Origin: an uncultured Pelagibacteraceae bacterium
GTDB lineage: Bacteria > Pseudomonadota > Alphaproteobacteria > Pelagibacterales > Pelagibacteraceae
Assembly: GCA_902534735.1 (NCBI GenBank)
Contig: CACARD010000006.1
Coordinates: forward strand, 1 to 64,000
DNA: 64,000 nt
Direction: 5' to 3'
Below the pieces are notes generated by a model. That model made no database searches. It saw only the letters and a list, made by a program, of their open reading frames with translations, and was not told the DNA's origin. Below are positions 9,258 to 18,117 of the stretch, piece after piece (positions within the stretch are counted from its first letter, which is position 1; every line of letters starts with the position of its first letter). Both the position numbers and the translations under genes were made by a program.

Positions 9258-10410
9258 CATTAAAGCCAGTAACAAAATTTTTAGCATTGAAGATGCAAAA
9301 AAACTGTCAAAGAAAAGATTACCAAAGATAGTTTATGATTTTATTGACGGTGCATCTGGAGATGAAAAGTTATCGGAAATTAATAGTTTTGCTTTAGATC
9401 AAATACGTCTTGAGCCAAGAGTTCTAAGAAATGTAGAGGAAAGAAAACTAAAAAAAAATATTCTTGGATTTAACTATGACTATCCATTTGGTTTTGCACC
9501 AATGGGTATGACAAATCTTTCATGGCCGGGCGCAGACTCAATGCTGGCAAAAGAGAGTGCAAGAAATAATATTCCAACCTGTGTATCGATGGCTTCCACA
9601 ACTACCTTAGAAAAAATGTATGAACTTTCAGAAGGTCATTCGTGGCTTCAACTTTATATTTTTCAGGATGAAGCTTTTGTCATGGAATTGCTCGATAGAG
9701 CAGAAAAAACTGGTTATGAGGTCGCTATACTTACTGTTGATGTTCCGGTTTTATCTAGGAGAACTAGGGATGATAAAAATGGATTTTCATATCCATTTAA
9801 AATTGGACCTAAACAATTTTTTGATTTTGCAACTCATCCTGTTTGGTCAATATCTACATTGCTCAATGGAATACCAAAGCCAATGAATTACGAAACTTCA
9901 AAAAGTGGAAAAGGTATTTTTAAAAGAAAAGAAAGTAGAGGAAAAACAGATTGGGAAACCTTAAAAAGAGTAAGAAATAAATGGAAAGGTAAATTAATTG
10001 TAAAAGGTGTTATGTCATCAGATGATGCAGTTAAAATTAAAGAAATGGGAGCTGATGCTATCCAAGTTTCAAATCATGGAGGTAGACAATTAGATAGTGC
10101 CTCAGCAGCAATAAATATTTTACCTTTTATTAGAGAGGCAGTAGGAAATAATTTTCCAATTATATTTGATAGTGGAATAAGAAGTGGTAGTGATATTGTA
10201 AGATCATTAGCTTTAGGAGCAGATTTTTCAATGATTGGAAGACCTGTAATGTATGCAATGGGAGCTGATGGGGCTAGCGGGTTAAGAAGAATTGTAGATA
10301 TAATTAAAGAAGAAATAAGCACAACACTAGGTTTGGTTGGATTAAATGATATTAATGAGGTTTCTTCTGATATAATCGAACAGAAACTTTTTATGAATAC
10401 AACTTACTAA
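9250..10410 (+). CDS. FMN-dependent L-2-hydroxyacid oxidase/dehydrogenase (LldD family)
   Basis: A 386-residue TIM-barrel flavoprotein of the L-lactate/glycolate/mandelate dehydrogenase family. The opening YDFIDGASGDE, the FMN-binding GFAPMGMTNL, LQLYIFQD and TVDVPV strands, and the catalytic NHGGRQLD with His276 are all present, as is the closing DSGIRSGSDI phosphate-binding segment. It would oxidise an (S)-2-hydroxy acid to a 2-oxo acid. The next gene encodes a ThDP enzyme of the kind that acts on 2-oxo acids, which suggests a two-step hydroxyacid to oxoacid to decarboxylated product route (inference). The exact hydroxy acid cannot be read. Confidence 0.9.
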   Translation: MDNIKASNKIFSIEDAKKLSKKRLPKIVYDFIDGASGDEKLSEINSFALDQIRLEPRVLRNVEERKLKKNILGFNYDYPFGFAPMGMTNLSWPGADSMLAKESARNNIPTCVSMASTTTLEKMYELSEGHSWLQLYIFQDEAFVMELLDRAEKTGYEVAILTVDVPVLSRRTRDDKNGFSYPFKIGPKQFFDFATHPVWSISTLLNGIPKPMNYETSKSGKGIFKRKESRGKTDWETLKRVRNKWKGKLIVKGVMSSDDAVKIKEMGADAIQVSNHGGRQLDSASAAINILPFIREAVGNNFPIIFDSGIRSGSDIVRSLALGADFSMIGRPVMYAMGADGASGLRRIVDIIKEEISTTLGLVGLNDINEVSSDIIEQKLFMNTTY

Positions 10411-10411
10411 T

Positions 10412-12151
10412 ATGGAAAAAAAAATAAGAGGCGGAGCATTAATTGCAAGAGCATTAAAAGATAAAGGTGTTAATAAAGTTTTTACTCTATCAGGTGGATT
10501 TTGTAATCCTGCAATTGAAGGATTCATGGAATGTCAAATTGATGTAGTTAATTGTCCTCATGAACAAATAGCTGGACACTTAGCAGATGGACACACAAGA
10601 ATTACAAGAAAACCATCTGTATGTTTAGTCGGGCCAGAGGGTTTTGCAAATGCAGTACCATCAATGATGGAAGCATGGGGAGAAAGAACACCGATAATTT
10701 ATATAACCGGATCAAGTAGTTTAAAAAGACAAGGCTCAGGTGGCTTTAAAGAAATTGATGATGTTTCTATAGCTGCTCCTCTTACAAAATATAGCGCAAG
10801 CATTACAGATGGAACAAGAATTAGAGAATTTGTTGATAAAGCTTACAGAATTGCAACGAACGGATATCCTGGAGCTGTTCATCTAAGTTTACCAGTGGAT
10901 ATAATGTTTTCTTCATTTGAGGAAAATGTTGGACTTGAAGAAAGACCATTTTCACATAAAGCAAAGCCAGTTGCTAAAGCATGGCCAGATCCAAATGCTC
11001 TATCAAAAATACTTGAGCTAGCATGTAATGCAAAAAAACCTGTCATAATTGGAGGACATGGTGTTTGGTGGTCAAACTCAGAAAAAAATTTAGAGACTGC
11101 GGGTGAAAGTTTAAATATTCCAGTTTTTAATGTGCCATATCATCAAAAACTTTTGGGAGAAGAGGCAAATGCATATATGGGTTTAGCAGACATTCACCAA
11201 TATCCACCCTCAGAATTTGCATTACATAACTCAGACTTAGTTTTAATGATTGGTGCGAGGTTAGATAACCAAATGAATTTTGGTAACCCTCCTTTCATTC
11301 CAAAAACAACAACTTTAGTTTGCATTAACGGTTCCCATGAAGAAATTGAGTTTAATAGAGCTGCTGATCATAACCTTTTATGTGATCCAGGAGTATTTTT
11401 AGATACTTTATGTAATTTAAAGAAAAATAATAAATGGAATTTAGGAAACAGTTGGTTTCAAGATAATAAAAATAAAAAAAAAGATTGGGTAGATAAATCT
11501 TTAAATGAATTAAAAATTGAAGCAGATAAAGCTAAAAAAAATGGAGGAAAAATTCATCCACTGCAATTAGCATTAGATGTTCAAGACGCAATGGATGAGA
11601 AAGATTGGCTTGTAATTGATGGAGGAAATACTCATTTCTGGTCAGAGATCGCAATAAATTTAGCTGGAGCTCAAGGAAAAAAATTGGGTGGAATTTTACA
11701 TCCAGGCACATTTAGTATGCTGGGTGTTGGTGTGTCGTTTGCATTATCTGCAAAAAATAATAACCCTAAATCGAATGTAATTTTGATTAGTGGAGATGGT
11801 GCCTTTTTATCTGGAGGCATGTCTATAGAAACTGCATTTTTTGAAAAGAAACCAATTGTTGTTGTTATTGATAATAATGGTGGCTTAGCATCAATTGGGC
11901 AACAACAAGAAAGATTATTTGAAAGCGGAAAAAGAGTTGCAACAGACTTTAGAGATATACCTTTCCACAGTATATTTGAAGGCTTTGGGGGTCATGGTGA
12001 ATTAGTAACGAAAAGAGAAGAATTGGGTCCAGCACTAAAAAGAGCTATTGCAAGCGGTAAAACTGCTTGCGTAAATGTAAAAGCTAAACCTGTATTAAGT
12101 CCAATTGTTGCTGCTGTTGCCAGCAAGAGAGAGAAATCATCAATAGAATAA
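10412..12151 (+). CDS. Thiamine-diphosphate enzyme, acetolactate synthase/2-oxoacid decarboxylase-like
   Basis: A 579-residue protein with the three-domain ThDP layout: N-terminal PYR domain with catalytic Glu51 (CPHEQIAGH), central Rossmann-like domain (PVIIGGHGVWW near residue 210), and C-terminal PP domain with GDG at 461-463 and a downstream Asn pair (DNNGG) that binds diphosphate and metal. It is cytoplasmic. The family includes acetolactate synthase, glyoxylate carboligase, benzoylformate and oxalyl-CoA decarboxylases; no small regulatory subunit is encoded nearby, so biosynthetic acetolactate synthase is unlikely. It starts one base after the hydroxyacid oxidase, so the 2-oxo acid made by that enzyme is a plausible substrate. 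Specificity is unknown. Confidence 0.85.
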   Translation: MEKKIRGGALIARALKDKGVNKVFTLSGGFCNPAIEGFMECQIDVVNCPHEQIAGHLADGHTRITRKPSVCLVGPEGFANAVPSMMEAWGERTPIIYITGSSSLKRQGSGGFKEIDDVSIAAPLTKYSASITDGTRIREFVDKAYRIATNGYPGAVHLSLPVDIMFSSFEENVGLEERPFSHKAKPVAKAWPDPNALSKILELACNAKKPVIIGGHGVWWSNSEKNLETAGESLNIPVFNVPYHQKLLGEEANAYMGLADIHQYPPSEFALHNSDLVLMIGARLDNQMNFGNPPFIPKTTTLVCINGSHEEIEFNRAADHNLLCDPGVFLDTLCNLKKNNKWNLGNSWFQDNKNKKKDWVDKSLNELKIEADKAKKNGGKIHPLQLALDVQDAMDEKDWLVIDGGNTHFWSEIAINLAGAQGKKLGGILHPGTFSMLGVGVSFALSAKNNNPKSNVILISGDGAFLSGGMSIETAFFEKKPIVVVIDNNGGLASIGQQQERLFESGKRVATDFRDIPFHSIFEGFGGHGELVTKREELGPALKRAIASGKTACVNVKAKPVLSPIVAAVASKREKSSIE

Positions 12152-12152
12152 A

Positions 12153-12488
12153 ATGGCAAAATTTAGCTCACATTTATTGAATGGTTCTGATGGAACTCAT
12201 GCAAGTAACGTCAAAGTAAAGATTTATCAAATACAATCCTCAAAATTAAAAAAGCTTTTTTTGAATACAAAGACTGATGGAAATGGTAGGATTACTCAGC
12301 ATTTCAATCTTAGCAAAAAAGATTGTAAATGCGATTATGAAATGATTTGTGATATTAAAAAATACTTTAAAAAGAAAAAAATTGTGGGTGAAATAGTCAT
12401 AAAATTTAAAATGACCGATAATAAAAAAAACTATCACTTGCCAATAATAATTTCTCCTAACAGCTATACAGTGTGGTGGTCAAAATAA
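12153..12488 (+). CDS. Transthyretin-like / 5-hydroxyisourate hydrolase family protein, altered C-terminus
   Basis: A 111-residue protein with the layout of 5-hydroxyisourate hydrolase (transthyretin fold): His7 in SSHLLN, Arg46 in TDGNGR and His95 in YHLPIIISP occupy the positions of the known active-site His, Arg, His. The nearly invariant C-terminal YRGS of true hydrolases is replaced by TVWWSK, so the substrate or reaction may differ. There is no uricase or OHCU decarboxylase nearby; neighbours are a ThDP enzyme (one base upstream) and a DmdA-like demethylase (three bases downstream). A ring-opening or lactone-type hydrolysis within the operon's pathway is conceivable but speculative. Confidence 0.72.
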   Translation: MAKFSSHLLNGSDGTHASNVKVKIYQIQSSKLKKLFLNTKTDGNGRITQHFNLSKKDCKCDYEMICDIKKYFKKKKIVGEIVIKFKMTDNKKNYHLPIIISPNSYTVWWSK

Positions 12489-12491
12489 TAT

Positions 12492-13655
12492 ATGGCTTCG
12501 TTGATACAAAGCAAAATTAGCACAAAACTAAATATGTCAAGGAGAATAAGAAGAACTCCTTACACCAAGAGAGTTGAGGAATGTGGTGTAACTGATTTTA
12601 CTGTTGTAAATCATATGCTTTTACCAAAAAGATTTCAGAAATCTGTTGAGGATGATTATTGGCATTTAAATGAACATGTTCAGCTATGGGATGTTTCTTG
12701 TCAAAGACAAGTTCAGATATCAGGTCCAGACGCTAGTTTATTAGTACAAAAAATGACGCCAAGATCATTAAAAAATATGGAGACTGGAAAATGTTTTTAT
12801 ATTCCTATGATAGATGAAAATGCTGGAATGATAAATGATCCAGTGTTGTTAAAGTTAGACGATGATATGTTTTGGATTTCAATAGCAGACTCTGATGTAT
12901 TGCTTTGGGCAAAAGGTATTGCAGTTGGTTTAAATCTAAATGTGAGCATAACAGAACCAGATGTATATCCTCTTGCAGTACAAGGTCCAAAGTCTGAAGA
13001 TTTGATGGCATCAATATTCGGAGAAGATATTAGAAAATTAAAATTTTTTAATTTTAGAATATTTGATTTTTTAGGAACTAAACAAGTTATTGCAAGGTCA
13101 GGATATAGCAAACAAGATGGATTTGAGATTTATTTTAAATGCTTTGAAGATTACTTCGACAAAAATGAAATGGGAGAAAAAATTTGGGATATAATATGGA
13201 AATCGGGAAAAGAATTTAATATTGCTCCAGGATGTCCGAATTTAATTGATAGAATAGAAGCAGGATTAATGTCTTATGGAAATGATTTTACAAAAGAAAA
13301 CAATCCAATTGAATGTAACTTAGAAAAATATTGTAATTACGAAAGCGATCACGATTTCATTGGAAAAAATGCTTTAAAGAAGATTAAGAAAGAAGGTGTA
13401 AAACAAAAATTAAAAGGAGTATTGTTTGATGGTCTAGATTGTCCTCCATGTTCAATTCCTTTTCCACTATATTCAAAAGATAAGAAATTAATTGGTAAAA
13501 TTACATCAGGGATTTACTCTCCAAAATTCAAAAAAAATATTGGTTTATCCATGATTTTAAATGAATTTTGTAAAATAGGGTCAGAAGTTTTAGTGCACAC
13601 TCCAGATAACAAATTAAGAAAAGGAATTGTGTCCTCTTTACCATTTTCAAAATAA
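12492..13655 (+). CDS. DmdA-like folate-dependent demethylase (GcvT superfamily)
   Basis: A 387-residue protein that strongly resembles the dimethylsulfoniopropionate demethylase DmdA of Pelagibacter: N-terminal MSRRIRRTPYT and VVNHMLLP, EDDYWHLNEHVQLWDVS, MTPRSL, LAVQGPKSEDLM, and the C-terminal GCPNLIDRIEAGLMSYGND followed by NPIECNLEKYC. DmdA moves one methyl from DMSP to tetrahydrofolate, leaving methylmercaptopropionate. A second start at codon 15 (MSRRIRR) would match DmdA length more closely. The operon lacks DmdB, DmdC and DmdD, and DmdA paralogues with other substrates are known in this family, so I call it DmdA-like rather than DmdA. Confidence 0.72.
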   Translation: MASLIQSKISTKLNMSRRIRRTPYTKRVEECGVTDFTVVNHMLLPKRFQKSVEDDYWHLNEHVQLWDVSCQRQVQISGPDASLLVQKMTPRSLKNMETGKCFYIPMIDENAGMINDPVLLKLDDDMFWISIADSDVLLWAKGIAVGLNLNVSITEPDVYPLAVQGPKSEDLMASIFGEDIRKLKFFNFRIFDFLGTKQVIARSGYSKQDGFEIYFKCFEDYFDKNEMGEKIWDIIWKSGKEFNIAPGCPNLIDRIEAGLMSYGNDFTKENNPIECNLEKYCNYESDHDFIGKNALKKIKKEGVKQKLKGVLFDGLDCPPCSIPFPLYSKDKKLIGKITSGIYSPKFKKNIGLSMILNEFCKIGSEVLVHTPDNKLRKGIVSSLPFSK

Positions 13656-13678
13656 TAATTAGTGGGTATAAGACTTAT

Positions 13679-14803
13679 ATGAAAAGAGCAGTTATAGCAG
13701 GATATTCAAGATCACCTTTTACAATGGCAAGAAAAGGTGAATTAATTGACGTTAAGCCTGTAAATATGTTTGCAGAAGTAGTTAAAAATCTTGTATCTAA
13801 AACAAAAGTAAATCCTGCTGATATAGAAGATATTGTTGTTGGTTGTGCTTTCCAAGTTGGAGAGCAGAGTTTTAATATTGGGAAGCTCACAACATTTTTA
13901 TCTGGAATGGAAATACATACATCAGGAATGACCGTTGATAGATGGTGCGGTTCATCTATGGAAGCTATTCATGTTGCGGCTGGTAAAATAGCAATGGGCG
14001 CAGGTAAAGTTTTTGTGTGCGGAGGTGTTGAAAGTATGACTAGAGTTACAACTGGCTTTGAACCAATACCCTATCCTTACACAGATAAAGAAAATCCAAA
14101 TGTTTATTTTTCAATGGGTATAACTGCTGAAAATGTTGCGAAAAGATATAAAATTTCAAGAACTGAACAACAAGAGTTTGCAATTCAAAGTCATCGAAAA
14201 GCTAATGAAGCTGAAGTTAATGGTAAATTTAAAAATGAAATAGTTGAAATCGCTGGCTGTACAAAGGATGGAAATATACGTCCAAAAAGCAATCAAGAAA
14301 CTTTAAATGGTTTAAAACTTGCATTTGATCAAGAAGGAACTGTTACAGCAGCAACATCCTCGCCTCTTACCGATGGAGCAGCAGCAACATTAATATGTGA
14401 AGAAACCTATGCAAAAGAAAATGGATTAGAGATTTTAGGTAGAATTGTTGCAACTGGAGTTAAAGGGTGTGAGCCTGATGTGATGGGACTTGGACCTATA
14501 GGAGCAACTAAAAAAGCATTAGAGAGAGCAAATTTATCAATAAATGATATTGATATTGTGGAAATTAATGAAGCTTTCGCATCTCAATCAATAGCATGTT
14601 TAAAAGATCTTGGTATCGATCAAAAGAAAGCTAATTTAGATGGTGGAGCCTTAGCACTTGGTCATCCTCTAGGAGCAACAGGAGCTAGAATTACCGGCAA
14701 AGCTGCGGATTTGCTTAGACGTGAAAATAAGAAATACGCTTTATCTACTCAATGTATTGGTTTAGGTATGGGTATTGCGACTGTAATCGAGTCGGTAAAT
14801 TAA
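13679..14803 (+). CDS. Thiolase (acetyl-CoA C-acetyltransferase family)
   Basis: A 374-residue thiolase with the acylated nucleophile Cys90 (VDRWCGSS), the substrate-binding NEAFASQ element, the GHPLGATGAR His motif near residue 330 and the second catalytic Cys in TQCIGLGMG near residue 360. It cleaves 3-oxoacyl-CoA with CoA or condenses two acyl-CoA. It is the last gene of the plus-strand operon, 23 bases after the DmdA-like gene, and its stop abuts the stop of the convergent potC-like gene with no gap. Its partner substrate is unknown; degradative use at the end of the operon's pathway is the simplest reading. Confidence 0.92.
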   Translation: MKRAVIAGYSRSPFTMARKGELIDVKPVNMFAEVVKNLVSKTKVNPADIEDIVVGCAFQVGEQSFNIGKLTTFLSGMEIHTSGMTVDRWCGSSMEAIHVAAGKIAMGAGKVFVCGGVESMTRVTTGFEPIPYPYTDKENPNVYFSMGITAENVAKRYKISRTEQQEFAIQSHRKANEAEVNGKFKNEIVEIAGCTKDGNIRPKSNQETLNGLKLAFDQEGTVTAATSSPLTDGAAATLICEETYAKENGLEILGRIVATGVKGCEPDVMGLGPIGATKKALERANLSINDIDIVEINEAFASQSIACLKDLGIDQKKANLDGGALALGHPLGATGARITGKAADLLRRENKKYALSTQCIGLGMGIATVIESVN

Positions 14804-15658
14804 TTATCTATTAATTCCTCTTAAACGTTCCGATCTTCTCCTCAATAATTCCGCACTAATCAATATTAAAGTTGATAAAACGATTAAACATGTAGCAACT
14901 GCTAGAATTGTCGGACTTAATTGTTCTCTTAAACCTGTCCACATTTGAATTGGAATAGTTGTGTTTTCAAGACCAGCTAAAAATAAAACGACTACAACTT
15001 CATCAAAAGAAGTTACAAAAGCAAATAAACCTCCTGATATTACACCTGGTAAAATTAATGGAAGGGTTACTTTCATAAATGTATTTACTGGATTACTACC
15101 TAAACTGGCTGCTGCTCTCGTCACACTATGATCAAAACCTGATAATGTTGCAGTAACTGTTATTACAACGAAAGGTGTTCCTAAAATTATATGAGCTAAA
15201 ACGATTCCTGTATGAGTTGCTGCTAAACCTGCTTTTGCCATAAAAAAGAATATTGCAACACCAGATATAATAAGTGGAACTATCATGGGTGAAATCAAAG
15301 TTGCCATTATTATTCCTTTAAAAGGCATGTGTCTGCTACTCAAACCTAATGCAGCAACCGTTCCTAAAATTACTGAGCCTAAAGTTGCAAATATAGCAAT
15401 AATAAAACTATTCTTTGCAGCAAGACCCCATGGATTCTTTGTACCGTAAACCATATCTTTGTACCATCTTAATGAAAAAGCATCTGGGTCTAAATTCTTC
15501 ATTCCTTCTGAAAAAACAAGAAACTCTTCTGCATTAAATGATAATGGAAATATTACAAACAAAGGTGCTATTAAAAAAATAAAAACAAAAGTACATATAG
15601 CAATGTAAAAGTAGTGCCAAATTCTATATCTCGTTTCTGTATACTTTGGTAATGCCAT
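14804..15658 (-). CDS. potC: ABC transporter permease, PotC family
   Basis: A 284-residue inner-membrane permease with six predicted helices and the PotC-type layout: first helix at about residues 14-38, periplasmic stretch containing LRWYKDMVYG, and an EAA loop in AAASLGSNPVNTFMKVTLP. It is the last gene of the run eutA-eutD-potA-potD-potB-potC and ends flush against the convergent thiolase gene. PotC-family proteins form the pore with PotB for spermidine/putrescine-type substrates, but related systems carry other solutes; the linked ectoine-type genes make ectoine or a derivative a candidate. Confidence 0.88.
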   Translation of the reverse strand: MALPKYTETRYRIWHYFYIAICTFVFIFLIAPLFVIFPLSFNAEEFLVFSEGMKNLDPDAFSLRWYKDMVYGTKNPWGLAAKNSFIIAIFATLGSVILGTVAALGLSSRHMPFKGIIMATLISPMIVPLIISGVAIFFFMAKAGLAATHTGIVLAHIILGTPFVVITVTATLSGFDHSVTRAAASLGSNPVNTFMKVTLPLILPGVISGGLFAFVTSFDEVVVVLFLAGLENTTIPIQMWTGLREQLSPTILAVATCLIVLSTLILISAELLRRRSERLRGINR

Positions 15659-15659
15659 A

Positions 15660-16922
15660 CTAACCTAACTTAATATTATCAACTCCAACTAATTTATTAT
15701 AAAGCCAATAGATAACCAAAACTCCTCCAAGCAACATAAGTCCCATCGCTGAAGCAAAACTCCAATCTAATGTAGTTTTCATATGATATGCAATTTGGTT
15801 ACTAATTAAGGTTCCTGATGCTCCCCCAACTAATGCGGGTGTAATGTAATATCCAATTGCTAAAATAAAAACTAAAAGACACCCAGCCCCAATACCTGGT
15901 ATTGTTAATGGAAAATATACTTTCCAAAAAGCTACAAAAGGCGTTCCGCCAAGAGATTTACCTGCTCTCATTAAACTTGGCGAGATAGTTTTCATCACAC
16001 TGTAAAGTGGTAAAACCATAAACGGTAATAGAATTTGAGTCATTGCAACATAAGTTCCAACTTTATTGTACATCATTTCTGGCCTATTATCGTCTGCCAC
16101 AAGACCAATCATTACAAAGAAATCGTTAACGACTCCTTGCTGTTGAAGTAAAATCATCCAGCTTGCTGTTCTAACTAATAATGACGTCCAAAATGGAAGA
16201 AGAACACAAATCATTAATAAATTACTATACTTCATCGGGAGTGTTGCTAGTAGATGGGCTATTGGGTAACCCATTAAAAAACAAAAGACAGTAACAAAGA
16301 AAGCAACCTCTACAGTTCTTAACCATAAAATTCTGTGTATTCTTCTATCCTCACTAACCTGAGTAATTTTGTTATCTTCATTTAAATACATATCCATAGC
16401 TTTTAAATATTTAGCTGAAGTATAAGGAGGCGCAGTTCTTTTAATTGCTTGCCAGTACTCTACATTTCTCCATCTCTTATGAACCTTCATTATTTGTTCT
16501 TTAATACCTTGTGTCTCGTCAATTTTATTTCTTTTTACCTGTCTGAATAATTTTTTTGTAATGGTGTTAAACCCATTTTTTTCTTTATTAAGTCTTTGGG
16601 CTAGTTTTCCATGTTCTTTTTTTTCTACAAGAATTTTAAAATCAGATAAGAATGAGGCAAATACTTCTTCTGGTGGAAGCTCTTTACCATCCCATGTTTC
16701 CATAGACTTAAATGTTTTTGGAAGCATGTTTGTAATCATTTTATCATCAATGCTTCTTGTAAACATTTCCCCGATTGGAAAAATATAAGTGATAATCAAA
16801 AAAAGTAATAATGGAGCAACAAGTAGAAATGCTTTGATTTTGTTTTTCCTTTCAGCTTTTTTTAAGCTTATCTCTAAAGGAATTCCGTCAGTTGTAAGTA
16901 TTTGTTTTGTTTCGCTGCTCAT
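15660..16922 (-). CDS. potB: ABC transporter permease, PotB family, with large periplasmic insertion
   Basis: A 420-residue permease, longer than the usual 280-300 of PotB. After the first helix (about residues 31-52) comes a hydrophilic, charged segment of some 150 residues that should lie in the periplasm, then the permease core with helices and the EAA loop AGKSLGGTPFVAFWKVYFP. Such insertions occur in other alphaproteobacterial PotB-like proteins. It is separated from the binding-protein gene by a hairpin at 16931-16954 and is followed after one base by the potC-like gene. The substrate is not readable from the sequence. Confidence 0.88.
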   Translation of the reverse strand: MSSETKQILTTDGIPLEISLKKAERKNKIKAFLLVAPLLLFLIITYIFPIGEMFTRSIDDKMITNMLPKTFKSMETWDGKELPPEEVFASFLSDFKILVEKKEHGKLAQRLNKEKNGFNTITKKLFRQVKRNKIDETQGIKEQIMKVHKRWRNVEYWQAIKRTAPPYTSAKYLKAMDMYLNEDNKITQVSEDRRIHRILWLRTVEVAFFVTVFCFLMGYPIAHLLATLPMKYSNLLMICVLLPFWTSLLVRTASWMILLQQQGVVNDFFVMIGLVADDNRPEMMYNKVGTYVAMTQILLPFMVLPLYSVMKTISPSLMRAGKSLGGTPFVAFWKVYFPLTIPGIGAGCLLVFILAIGYYITPALVGGASGTLISNQIAYHMKTTLDWSFASAMGLMLLGGVLVIYWLYNKLVGVDNIKLG

Positions 16923-16930
16923 AAATAAAA

Positions 16931-16954
16931 AGGGCGACTTATAAAAGTCGCCCT
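16931..16954 (-). terminator. Hairpin after the Pot-type binding-protein gene
   Basis: A perfect 10-bp stem (16931-16940 with 16945-16954, core AGGGCGACTT) with a four-base loop. On the minus strand a T-rich run follows. It lies between the binding-protein stop at 16991 and the potB-like start at 16922, repeating the binding protein, hairpin, permease pattern seen at 5696 and 56506. Confidence 0.85.
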
Positions 16955-16990
16955 ATATATATTATATTATACTAGTCTTTTATACTATTT

Positions 16991-18106
16991 TTATAGACCA
17001 GCTTTCATAGCTTCCCACTTCTCACCAAGTTCTGTTCCATTGTCAGCCCAGAAAAATGGGTCTACTAAAAAGTATTTTTTAGTGTTTCCAGGAGCTGTTG
17101 GCATTTGTGGCATCATCTCAGTTTTACCATCTTTGTACCAAGGCTCATTTGCTTTGATAATTTCTAAAGACGATAATCTGTAAGGAGCATATGCAATATA
17201 TTTAGCACTTCCAGCTAACATTTCAGTGTTAGTCATCATTGCAAGAGCTTTTTTAGCATTTGCTTCATCTGGTCCACCTTTAACAAGTGCGAAATATTCA
17301 TAGTCAAGACCTTGTCCATCCCATACTTGTTTGATAGGAGCACCTTCACCGATTTCAGCATTAAAGAATCTTCCATTCCAACCAGTTGCCATAACAACTT
17401 CACCAGATACTAATAATTCTGGTGGTTGAGCACCTGCAGACCAGAATACACATCCTCCATTTGGATCTGTACATAGCTCTTTAATTTTATTCATTGCTCT
17501 ATTAACACCAGCTTCAGTTTCTAGTAATTTGTAGATCTCAGATCCACCTTTACCCATGTAAACTCCATCACCAGCTAAAGCTATTTCTAGATTTGTAAGA
17601 GCAGATTTATAAATTGCTCTTTTTCCTGGAAATTTTTTAGTGTTAAAGAAATCTTTTATAGTTTTTGGCGTACCATCAACGTTGTTTACGTTGTAAGCAT
17701 AGTTCCAAGAATATAAAATGTTTCCTACTGCACATTTACTTGGCATTGGAGCAAAGAAGTCTTCACTTGCAGGAGTTCCATCTGGAGCTGCAGGGAAGTC
17801 TTTGTCAAAATCGAATTCAACGAAAATTCCTTCGTCACATCCGTTGATAGTATCAAATGCGAATACATCGATAATATCCCAAGTAATTGCACCTGCTTCT
17901 TTTTGAGCTTTGATCTCAGATAATCCACCTGAATAATCTACCCAGTTGATATCAACACCAAGAGCTTTTGCAGTTGGATCACCATACCCTAGCTTTTGAG
18001 ACTCTGTATAAGCTCCACCCCAAGATGCTACTGTTACCGCAAATGCAGATGAAGTTATTGAAAGAGCAAAAGAAAGAGCAAGTAATAATTTACTTAATTT
18101 TTTCAT
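16991..18106 (-). CDS. potD: Periplasmic binding protein of a Pot-type ABC transporter
   Basis: A 371-residue family 1/PotD-type extracellular binding protein. A perfect GGAGG site precedes the ATG at 18106, and a signal peptide ends near ITSSAFA. The mature part starts VTVASWGGAYTESQ, typical for this family, and carries GLSEIKAQ, DVFAFD and the hinge-region segment ATGWNGRF. It delivers its solute to the PotB/PotC-like permeases. The Gly-rich SWGGAY start is shared with binding proteins for many small cations and amino acids, so polyamine specificity is not assured; the operon link with EutA/EutD argues for a compatible solute. Confidence 0.9.
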   Translation of the reverse strand: MKKLSKLLLALSFALSITSSAFAVTVASWGGAYTESQKLGYGDPTAKALGVDINWVDYSGGLSEIKAQKEAGAITWDIIDVFAFDTINGCDEGIFVEFDFDKDFPAAPDGTPASEDFFAPMPSKCAVGNILYSWNYAYNVNNVDGTPKTIKDFFNTKKFPGKRAIYKSALTNLEIALAGDGVYMGKGGSEIYKLLETEAGVNRAMNKIKELCTDPNGGCVFWSAGAQPPELLVSGEVVMATGWNGRFFNAEIGEGAPIKQVWDGQGLDYEYFALVKGGPDEANAKKALAMMTNTEMLAGSAKYIAYAPYRLSSLEIIKANEPWYKDGKTEMMPQMPTAPGNTKKYFLVDPFFWADNGTELGEKWEAMKAGL

Positions 18107-18117
18107 TTATCCTCCGT

